From assembly GCA_040007095.1 (NCBI GenBank), contig JBDTVS010000099.1:12458-76457 (forward strand): a stretch of DNA of 64,000 nucleotides, read 5' to 3'. Position numbers and translations under genes: made by a program. The DNA comes from JBDTVS01 sp040007095 (lineage in GTDB: Bacteria > Acidobacteriota > Vicinamibacteria > Vicinamibacterales > CAVVIG01). The notes beneath the pieces are model-generated. The model had not been told where the DNA came from, did not search any database, and saw nothing but the letters and a program-made list of their open reading frames with translations. Positions 44,401 to 50,529 of the stretch are shown piece after piece. The number at the start of each line of letters is the position of its first letter. The first letter of the stretch is position 1.

Positions 44401-45551
44401 TCAACGGCGTGCTCTCGTTCGATGCGCGCGGCGTGCGGCTCGACGAGTTGACCGCGACGATGGGCGGCGGCGCCGTGCAGTTCGGCGGCCGGGTTGGGTT
44501 CGAGGGCTACGAGGTGGGCGAGTTGAACGTCACGATGCGCGGCACGGGCGTGCAGCTCCGCTTCCCGGAGGGCGTACGCTCGGTGGTCGATGCCGATCTG
44601 ACGCTGCGCGGCAACGTCAAGGCGCCGACCCTCGGCGGCTCGGTGATCGTCAAGGAGTCGAGGTATACCAAGCGGATCGATGCGCCGGAGACGATTCTCG
44701 ACTTCGCCGTGCGCCGTCCCTTCGACGCCGGCGGCGGCGCCGCCGACGTCCAGGGGGCCGCCGCGATTCCTCTGCGTTACGACATCCAGATTGTCGTGCC
44801 GTCAACGCTGAGGATCGACAACAACCTGGCGCGCGGCGTGGCCAGCGCAGATTTGACCTTGCGCGGCACCTACGATCGCCCGGTGTTTCTCGGGCATGCC
44901 GAGGTGGCGCGGGGCGAGCTGACCTACAAGGGCAAACGCTATCGGGTGACCAAGGGCACGATCGATTTCACGAATCCGACCAAGATCGAGCCGTTCTTCG
45001 ACATCGAAGCTGAAACCAACGTGCGCGTCACCGGGCAGAACTATCGGCTGACGGTGGGCGTCACCGGCCCGACCCAGAAGCTCGTACCGTCGCTCAATTC
45101 GGAGCCGTTCCTGCCCGCCGCCGATATCCTGGCGCTGCTGTTCAGCGACGTGCGTCGGACTGAAGATGTCGAGCTGCGCGCGCTCCAGAACCCGACGCAG
45201 CGGCAGACCGATCTGTTGTCGGCGAGCGCGGCGGAAACCATAGCCAAGCCGATTGCCGACGCCGGCAAGCTGGTGCAGCGGACGATCGGCGTCGACACCT
45301 TTCAATTGACGCCGTTCCTGACCGACGTGAACACGCAGGCGTCGCGTCTGAATCCGACGGCGAGGCTGACGATCGGCAAGCGGATCTCGGATCGCGTCTA
45401 CCTGACCTTCTCGAGGAGTCTCGCTTCGCAAATCAACGACCAGATCATCCTGCTGGAGGTCGACGCGGACGAGCGCGTCTCGTGGGTGTTCTCGCGCAAC
45501 GAAGATTCGCAGAGCTACGCCCTGGAATTTCGGGTGAGGCACGCGTTCTGA
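41451..45551 (+). CDS. tamB: TamB-like translocation and assembly protein (DUF490/AsmA type)
   Basis: A 1366-aa envelope protein with an N-terminal membrane anchor (AKIALCFVAAILAVTVVTSI, about residues 17-36), a long series of beta-strand repeats across the periplasm, and the C-terminal TamB domain (about 1000-1366: GNVKAPTLGGSVIVKESRYT, RGVASADLTLRGTYDRPVFL, NIVDIEAETNVRVTG-like FFDIEAETNVRVTGQNYRL). It is a bridge-like protein for outer-membrane protein assembly or lipid transport with the BamA-family partner next to it. GTG 41451 overlaps the carrier-protein stop, an unexpected metabolic coupling. Confidence 0.92.
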   Translation: MKVINRHRLRRAYHYAKIALCFVAAILAVTVVTSITVDLGPAARGAAEKLGTNAWKRPIHLGRLSIRLFGGHVVVDDFSIEGLEPTDHLFFTAKKLEVALDWSTLIQRAHLTEPEITITSVELTDWEMLAEKWEDRSNFPKFTNSDEPGGPKRFTTTLKYLRAWRGQFTYLDHEAPWSVVARNIDIHMGNLPKYHGTATFTGGTVAIQNHVPFSASMKAAYEIDEGRIHLNRIEFDTDGAKTTATGDVDLRNWPQQSYQFKSHVQFARMRQLFFKDERWELSGEGDFAGRFQLFKGGPGRDLSGTFSSALFGVNDYRFSSLFGGLHWTRDALDIHDAGAKLFGGDGRFTYTIRPLGTKAPATARLVTSFQGVDLASVTDFQRLKGLRFAGAASGENVVLEWPLGKFSEHRGSGHLAVEPPPGMRPMSPSLAAAAAADADHASHEWGPFAPVPLPPHLPMAGDLTFRFDPDQVYIDASRFATEHTHVTFQGATAWGDVSRLAFHVTSDDWQESDQLLAGIMSDFGAPRNPVTFGGRGEFDGTMAGPFRSPKVEGEFSGEDLRGFDTLWGGGTAHIVVENDYVRVTDAVVRLKDSEMHFDGLFSLGFPRADGGDEIDARIRVVRRDVDSLRHAFGIDEYPVSGLLSGEFHLTGGYLHPVGFGGITLDRVVAYGEPFSGATASLRFEEAGVRLDGLTVEKDGGSISGAAFVGWDATYSFNVDGRRIPVESIGRLRFPKAPLSGIAEFSANGSATFDAPRNDYRFRVNDLFIGEEGIGQVTAALTLRGTELSGEIDAASPRLAVTATGRIAMTAQGESEFAVRFHDMSLDPYVRPFVPRLSPLATAVASGSIRVSGRLADVDHLLVDGTVDTLDMRLFDYALKNATPIRMSLDDGQVRIDELRLEGVDTQLRLGGRIDLRNERIALQANGDANLGLLQGFFHDVLGSGRADLTAAVDGPLRAPVFSGRATITNGRVRYLSLPSSLDAINGVLSFDARGVRLDELTATMGGGAVQFGGRVGFEGYEVGELNVTMRGTGVQLRFPEGVRSVVDADLTLRGNVKAPTLGGSVIVKESRYTKRIDAPETILDFAVRRPFDAGGGAADVQGAAAIPLRYDIQIVVPSTLRIDNNLARGVASADLTLRGTYDRPVFLGHAEVARGELTYKGKRYRVTKGTIDFTNPTKIEPFFDIEAETNVRVTGQNYRLTVGVTGPTQKLVPSLNSEPFLPAADILALLFSDVRRTEDVELRALQNPTQRQTDLLSASAAETIAKPIADAGKLVQRTIGVDTFQLTPFLTDVNTQASRLNPTARLTIGKRISDRVYLTFSRSLASQINDQIILLEVDADERVSWVFSRNEDSQSYALEFRVRHAF

Positions 45552-48541
45552 TGGGCGGGGGTCGTCACCGCATCGACCGAGCGCATCCGGGTGTGTATCG
45601 ACGGGTGTGGGCTGCGGCGTGCTGGCTGTTTCTGATCCTGGTGTGCCCATGGTCGCCGAGCGCGGAGGGCGCCGTGGACGACTATCTCGGCAAGCCGGTA
45701 GCGTCGGTACGGCTGTTGATCGAGGGCCGCGAGATCAGCGAGCCCAGCATTTCCCGGGTCGTGGAAACACGCGTCGGCGAACCGCTCGTGATGTCTTCGG
45801 TCCGCGACACCATCTCGCATCTTTTCAGCCTCGGGCGTTTCGACGACATTCGCGTCGACGCCGAGCTCGTCGACGCCGGCCGGGTGGCCTTGCGCTACGA
45901 GTTGAGTCCGATTCACCCGGTGACCAAGATTCTGTTCACCGGCACGACGGCGGCGCCGGACATCGACACCGGACAGCTGCGGCGGGCGGTCGTCGACCGG
46001 TTCGGCACGTCGCCGTCGTTGGGCCGTGTCGAGGAGCTCAAACAGCTGGTGAGCGACCTTGTCCTCGAGCGTGGCTATCTTCGCGCCGAGATCCGGCCGC
46101 GCGCCGAAATCGCGCACGCGCCGGATCGGGCGACGCTGGTGTTCGCGATCGATCCGGGTCCGCGCACCACGATCGGCACGATCGACATCGACGGTACCCC
46201 GACGGTGTCGCGGACGGAACTGCTCAAACGACTGGATCTCGCGCCTGGCGCACCGTACCGGCGCGACGAGCTGAACACGCGAATCGAGCGCTACATCGTC
46301 GATCGCCGCAAGGCCGGCTACTACGAGGCGAAGCTCACGGTGACACCGACGCTGGTCGACGGCGATCGGATCGCGAACCTGATATTGACGGTGGTTCCCG
46401 GCGCTCGTGTCCGCGTGGTGTTCAAGGGAGATTCGCTGCCGCCCGAGAAGCGCGAAGAGCTCGTCCCGGTCGAGCGCGAAGGGACGGTGGACGAAGATCT
46501 GCTGGAAGATTCCACCAACCGCATCGAAGCCGCGCTGCGCACGGAAGGCTACCGGGACGCCAAGGCGCCTCACGCGAGAAGCGAGTCGGGCGGTGAATCG
46601 ATCGTGACCTTCGACGTCAAGCGCGGGCCTCAGTTTCGCGTCGATCGCGTCGAGATCGTCGGCAACGCCGCCGTGCCGTTGGCGGAGCTCCAGCCGGCGC
46701 TGCGGCTGCGTGACGGGGCGCCGTTTTCCCAGGCGAAGCTCGATGCGGACCTGGCGACGATCGAGGATCTGTATCATCGGCGCGGCTTTGTCGACGCGAA
46801 GGCGCGACCCGACGATGAACCCCGTCGGACGGAGCCGTCGGCGGACGTCGTGTCCCTGCGCGTGCGGATCCTGATCAGCGAAGGACCGCGAACGGTGATA
46901 TCCGCGGTCCGACTGCAGGGTGATACCGTCGGGACGGAGACCGCGTGGAAGGAAGGCCTCGGGCTGCGGCCCGGCGGTCCGTATCTCGACCGGCAGCTGG
47001 TGCTGGATCGCGACACCCTCCAGATCCAGTACCTCAATCTCGGTTACCCGGCCGCGACCGTCGAGGCCGCCCCCGGCTTCAGTGCGGACCGGACGACCGC
47101 CGAGCCGACGTTCACGGTACGGCTCGGGCCGCACATCGTCGTCGATCACGTCCTCATCGTCGGCAACGTGCGCACCAGCGCCGAGACCATCGAGCGCGAA
47201 CTGCAGATCAAGCCGGGCGATCCGCTCAGCGAGGCGGCAAAGATTGACAGCCGCCGCCGGCTCGCGGCGCTGGGGCTGTTTCGCCGCGTGCAGATTACCG
47301 AGCTGGCCCATGGCGACGAGGGCAAGCGCGACGTGCTGGTCACCGTCGAAGAATCGCTCGCCACCACGGTCGTCTTCGGCGCCGGCGCCGAGGGACGGCT
47401 CCGCGTGGTTCGCAACGCCGCCGCCGGGGGCGCGGCCGACGAACGCCTCGATATCGCGCCGCGCGGGTCGTTCGAGATCTCGCGGCGGAACGTCTTCGGG
47501 AAGAACCGATCGGTCAGCTTTTTCGCCAGCGGCAGTGTGCACCTGCAGAATCCCGACACCTTCGATGACAACGGTACGCTGACGGCAAGTGGTCCGGCAG
47601 GAATCACGGAGTATCGCGCGCTGGGCACCTACCGCGAACCGCGGGTGTTCGGGACGGCCGCCGACGCGATTGTCACCGGGACGTTCGAGCAACAGGCACG
47701 CGCGAGCTTCAACTTCGCGCGTCGAGGCGCCAGCGCCGAGATGGCGCGGAAGCTCACCCCGCAGATCGGGCTCAGTGCCAGCTACCAGATTCAGCGCACC
47801 AGGGTCTTCGACGAAACCGTCAACCCGGCGGACCAACTGCTGGTCGATCGCCTCTTTCCGCAGGTCCGCCTGTCGTCGGTGTCGTCTTCGATCGTCCGCG
47901 ATACGCGGGACGATCTCGTCGATCCGGGCTCCGGGACGTACGTGAGCGGGAACATCCAGCTCGCGGCCCGGCGCATCGGGTCGGAGGTGGGATTTGCAAA
48001 GACCTTTCTCCGAGCCCAGGTCTTCCACATCGTTCCCGGCGCGAGCCGGGTCGTGTTCGCCGGCAACGCCAGCGTCGGCCTGGCGACCGGATTCGCGCGT
48101 GAGGTGGTCGTCGTCGACTCGCAAGGCAACGCGACGTCGCAGACCTTCGAGGACCTGCCGGCGAGCGAAAGGTTCTTTGCCGGAGGCGAGAGCGGGCCGG
48201 TGCGAGGGTTTTCGCTCGACAGCCTCGGAACCCCTGCCACGCTGGATAAGGACGGCTTTCCGATCGGCGGCAACGCGGCGCTCATTTTCAACGCCGAAGT
48301 GCGCGCCACCGTGAAGAACAACGTGCAGGCCGTGGGATTCTTGGACGCCGGCAACGTGTTCGCCCGCACGTCAGACATCGACGTCGGCGCGGTGCGCAGC
48401 GCTGTCGGCTTTGGCGTGCGCTACAAATCACCCGTCGGTCCGATTCGCGTCGACCTGGGCTTCAAGGTGAATCGCGAGGAAATCGCCGGGCGCCGAGAAG
48501 GCCTTACTGCGCTGCACATCAGCATCGGGCAGGCGTTTTAG
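45551..48541 (+). CDS. BamA/TamA-family outer-membrane assembly protein with many POTRA domains
   Basis: A 996-aa Omp85-family protein. A signal segment (VWAAACWLFLILVCPWSPSA) is followed by roughly seven POTRA-like repeats in residues about 45-600 (for example RVDRVEIVGNAAVPLAELQP and IVVDHVLIVGNVRTSAETIE), then the 16-strand barrel with RDTRDDLVDPGSGTYVSGNI, the family motif FFAGGESGPVRGFSLDSLG and a C-terminal VNREEIAGRREGLTALHISIGQAF ending in Phe. ATG 45551 overlaps the tamB stop (TGATG). The POTRA count exceeds the five of BamA and three of TamA. Being next to tamB, it is more likely the TamA partner. Confidence 0.93.
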   Translation: MGGGRHRIDRAHPGVYRRVWAAACWLFLILVCPWSPSAEGAVDDYLGKPVASVRLLIEGREISEPSISRVVETRVGEPLVMSSVRDTISHLFSLGRFDDIRVDAELVDAGRVALRYELSPIHPVTKILFTGTTAAPDIDTGQLRRAVVDRFGTSPSLGRVEELKQLVSDLVLERGYLRAEIRPRAEIAHAPDRATLVFAIDPGPRTTIGTIDIDGTPTVSRTELLKRLDLAPGAPYRRDELNTRIERYIVDRRKAGYYEAKLTVTPTLVDGDRIANLILTVVPGARVRVVFKGDSLPPEKREELVPVEREGTVDEDLLEDSTNRIEAALRTEGYRDAKAPHARSESGGESIVTFDVKRGPQFRVDRVEIVGNAAVPLAELQPALRLRDGAPFSQAKLDADLATIEDLYHRRGFVDAKARPDDEPRRTEPSADVVSLRVRILISEGPRTVISAVRLQGDTVGTETAWKEGLGLRPGGPYLDRQLVLDRDTLQIQYLNLGYPAATVEAAPGFSADRTTAEPTFTVRLGPHIVVDHVLIVGNVRTSAETIERELQIKPGDPLSEAAKIDSRRRLAALGLFRRVQITELAHGDEGKRDVLVTVEESLATTVVFGAGAEGRLRVVRNAAAGGAADERLDIAPRGSFEISRRNVFGKNRSVSFFASGSVHLQNPDTFDDNGTLTASGPAGITEYRALGTYREPRVFGTAADAIVTGTFEQQARASFNFARRGASAEMARKLTPQIGLSASYQIQRTRVFDETVNPADQLLVDRLFPQVRLSSVSSSIVRDTRDDLVDPGSGTYVSGNIQLAARRIGSEVGFAKTFLRAQVFHIVPGASRVVFAGNASVGLATGFAREVVVVDSQGNATSQTFEDLPASERFFAGGESGPVRGFSLDSLGTPATLDKDGFPIGGNAALIFNAEVRATVKNNVQAVGFLDAGNVFARTSDIDVGAVRSAVGFGVRYKSPVGPIRVDLGFKVNREEIAGRREGLTALHISIGQAF

Positions 48542-48574
48542 CAGGTTGTTCAGCCCAACAGGGAGACCGTGAAG

Positions 48575-49141
48575 ATGCGCGAAGAGGCGATGCGGGCGAG
48601 CGGGCGGCCGCTGACGCGGACGCTCTTGTCCGCGTGCATCCTCCATGCGGCTGCGTGCCTGTCGATGGCGACGGCTCGAGCGGAGATCATCGATCGTGCG
48701 CTGGTCGTGGTCGCGGGCGTCGTCATCACGCAGAGCGACGCGACGGCGGCATCCGAGCTGGGGGTCGTCACGAGCGGGGGAACTGGCGATCCGCTGGCCG
48801 GAGTCCTGGCGCAGTTGGTCGAACGTCAATTGATGCTGACCGAAGTCGATCGGTCCGCGGCTCCTGAGCCTTCCACCGATGCAGTGGATCGCCGTTTACA
48901 GGCGATTCGCGCGCGATTCGCCTCTACGCCGGTGTACGAGGCGGTGCTGCGCCGGTCGGGAATCGACGAGATGCGCCTGCGCCAGACGCTGCGCGACCAG
49001 TTGCGCATCGATGCGTATCTCGATCAACGCTTCAGCGCGCCGCCGCTCACGGCCGAGCGCCGCGCCGAGTTGATCAAGGAATGGGTGGCCGGGCTGAAGC
49101 GGAGGGCCGATATCTCGTACCTCGACGTGCCGCGCAGTTAG
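48575..49141 (+). CDS. SurA N-terminal-domain-like periplasmic chaperone, no PPIase domain
   Basis: A 188-aa exported protein. ATG 48575 has GGGAG eight bases upstream and starts MREEAMRASGRPLTRTLLSA; a signal peptide ends near ARAEIIDRALVVVAGVVITQSD, the typical opening of SurA-family N-terminal domains. The helical remainder (QLVERQLMLTEVDRSAAPEP; RRSGIDEMRLRQTLRDQLRI; YLDQRF) resembles the chaperone lobe. Canonical SurA is about 430 aa with two parvulin PPIase domains, which are absent. It follows the tamB-tamA pair and probably guards outer-membrane proteins in transit. Confidence 0.82.
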   Translation: MREEAMRASGRPLTRTLLSACILHAAACLSMATARAEIIDRALVVVAGVVITQSDATAASELGVVTSGGTGDPLAGVLAQLVERQLMLTEVDRSAAPEPSTDAVDRRLQAIRARFASTPVYEAVLRRSGIDEMRLRQTLRDQLRIDAYLDQRFSAPPLTAERRAELIKEWVAGLKRRADISYLDVPRS

Positions 49142-49298
49142 GACCCGTAGATGAATAACGTGCGCATTCTGGCCGCCGATGCATCCCGCCGGGCTGCGTT
49201 GCTCGTCACTTGCATACGCCCGGTATGCGCGCTCCTCGCGCCTCGCCGGGCGGGCGCCTCGACGCCCAGAATGGCACACGTTATTCATCTACGGGTCC
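49141..49298. repeat. 158-bp palindromic element with 32-bp terminal inverted repeats
   Basis: Left arm 49141-49172 (starting GGACCCGTAGATGAATAACG) pairs with right arm 49266-49298 (ending CGTTATTCATCTACGGGTCC), identical over the outer 22 bases and near-identical after. Inside are GCATAC-GCCCG-GTATGC (about 49214-49230) and other GC-rich hairpins. No transposase is encoded. The last base of the SurA-like stop codon is the first base of the element. Confidence 0.75.
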
Positions 49299-49332
49299 TT
49301 AGAACAGTTTCGACAACGCCGTAGCGGTTGGG

Positions 49333-49355
49333 TTCTTCGTGTTCTTTGTGGTTCC
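49333..49355. repeat. ACCACAAAG-type spacer element
   Basis: Minus-strand text GGAACCACAAAGAACACGAAG matches the left arm at 7631-7650 with a one-base insertion. Lies between the palindromic element and the CPBP protease stop. Confidence 0.5.
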
Positions 49356-49396
49356 AGAACGCACGTCAGGAAGGTGTAGCAGCCTGTCCCCGTGGT

Positions 49397-50188
49397 TCAC
49401 CGTCCGACCACGAAGACCTGGACGATCTGGAGAAGGTCGAAGCCGGAATGGCTGACCATCGGTGCGACGACCGAGCGGCGCCGCAGGTACACGAGCCCCC
49501 AGAACGCGCCGAGCAGGCCGGTCGCCACCGCGGCATCCACGCCCTGCAGCAAGTGACCGGCGCCGAACGCGAGGCTTGCCACGACGAGGCCCACGGTGGC
49601 GCCGCCCAGCCACTGTTCGAACCGATGGAGCAGGAACGCGCGTTGCAGTTCTTCGCGCACGCCGCCGGCGACGACGACGACAAACGCAAAGAGCCACGCG
49701 TCTCGGGGCCGGCTGATCAAATCCTGTAACGGATTGTGCTCGACGGTGTGCAGCGACGGCGCGTAGTGCTGGATTGTGGCCAGGACGGCGATGCCGATAC
49801 CAAGCGCGCCGAGGATCAGAGGGATGCCGTAGGAGGCCTCTCGGGCAATTGACCGCGAGCCAAGGAACACCGCGCCCGGCCGCTCGCCATGTGCATAAAG
49901 AAAGAACAGCATCAGGCCGACGAGCAGCACCGTGTCCATCAGGGACAACGTCGCCACGAAGCCGACGCTCAGTTGGCCGCTGGCGCCGAACGGTCGGTAG
50001 CCGAGCGCCGCGAACGTCGCTCCGAGGACGGCTTGCGTTGCGTAGTCCGAACAGAGGAGCACTTCGAGCAGGGCCACGGCGCGGTGGGCGAGGGCTGGAG
50101 GCTGGAGGCTGGCCTCCGGGGGGCCGAGGTTCGCGCCGCGAGGGGGCAGGCTGCTTTCTAAGGGATCGTCTCCCGAGTCGAAGGGCAT
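49397..50188 (-). CDS. CPBP-family intramembrane metalloprotease
   Basis: A 263-aa polytopic membrane protein with the abortive-infection/CAAX-protease-like core: EELQR in GGVREELQRAFLLHRFEQW (about residue 178), H in FGAGHLLQGVDAA, and H in MVSHSGFDLLQIV, the expected metal and catalytic residues. Six to eight helices. Family members cleave membrane substrates or process prenylated and bacteriocin peptides; the substrate here is unknown. Divergent from nrdJ across 341 bases. Confidence 0.9.
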   Translation of the reverse strand: MPFDSGDDPLESSLPPRGANLGPPEASLQPPALAHRAVALLEVLLCSDYATQAVLGATFAALGYRPFGASGQLSVGFVATLSLMDTVLLVGLMLFFLYAHGERPGAVFLGSRSIAREASYGIPLILGALGIGIAVLATIQHYAPSLHTVEHNPLQDLISRPRDAWLFAFVVVVAGGVREELQRAFLLHRFEQWLGGATVGLVVASLAFGAGHLLQGVDAAVATGLLGAFWGLVYLRRRSVVAPMVSHSGFDLLQIVQVFVVGR

Positions 50189-50313
50189 TGACGCAAGCGT
50201 ACCCTATCCTCCCAGCCAATTGTCCCGATCCGTGGGTTGCGCGATGTTCAGCGCGCGCGGCGTGTGGCCTTGCACAGTATCAGTCATGCAGGCCATGGCA
50301 GTGAATTTGCGGA

Positions 50314-50329
50314 TATCAACATGTTGCGA
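50314..50329. promoter_or_regulatory. Degenerate upstream NrdR box
   Basis: TATCAACATGTTGCGA has the symmetric CAACATGTTG core, matching eight of the ten core positions of the NrdR palindrome. Its centre is exactly 32 bases from the centre of the good box, three helical turns, which is the usual spacing of paired NrdR sites. Confidence 0.5.
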
Positions 50330-50345
50330 TCGCCCTAAAAGAAAG

Positions 50346-50361
50346 ACACAATATATGGTGT
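50346..50361. promoter_or_regulatory. NrdR box upstream of nrdJ
   Basis: ACACAATATATGGTGT matches the 16-bp NrdR consensus (ACACwATATATwGTGT) at nearly every position. NrdR is the ATP/dATP-responsive repressor of ribonucleotide reductase genes. The box lies just upstream of the -35 element. Confidence 0.85.
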
Positions 50362-50369
50362 TTACACGC

Positions 50370-50398
50370 TTGACAAACGAATGGCGTGGGCTCATATT
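50370..50398 (+). promoter_or_regulatory. Promoter of nrdJ
   Basis: Perfect TTGACA (50370-50375), 17-base spacer, CATATT (50393-50398). Transcription start is predicted near 50405, about 125 bases before ATG 50530. Confidence 0.7.
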
Positions 50399-50486
50399 TA
50401 TCGGCCTGGCGCGAAGGCGAATCATCGGGAAACCCCAGCTTTCTGGTCGACCGCCGCAAGTTCCCGCGCGAATCCAATTGAGAGCG

Positions 50487-50512
50487 AAATCACCTCGGGG
50501 CGAGGGTGATTT
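50487..50512 (+). promoter_or_regulatory. Leader hairpin before the nrdJ ribosome-binding site
   Basis: AAATCACCTCG (50487-50497) pairs with CGAGGGTGATTT (50501-50512) with one bulged G around a GGG loop, ending nine bases before GGAGG. There is no T tract, so it is not an intrinsic terminator. It could be part of a structured leader; a candidate nrdJ RNA motif has been described in the literature, but I cannot test the match. Confidence 0.55.
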
Positions 50513-50529
50513 ACGTCGGTGGAGGAAGC

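Larger units (their letters stand above)
50189..50529. other. Regulatory region upstream of nrdJ
   Basis: A 341-base gene-free stretch that is AT-richer than its surroundings at 50300-50405. It holds a degenerate and a good NrdR box, a sigma70 promoter, and a leader of about 125 bases with a strong hairpin before the ribosome-binding site GGAGG (50521-50525). No B12-box was found. Confidence 0.75.

Noticed and set aside
45515..48124. An 869-codon open frame antisense to the BamA-family gene
   Set aside because: Same cause: lack of stops in GC-rich antisense frames, Arg/Asp/Gln-rich text with no recognisable domain.
50400..50529. Cobalamin riboswitch upstream of nrdJ
   Set aside because: The conserved B12-box is not found and the leader is too short for the full cobalamin aptamer; only a local hairpin is seen.
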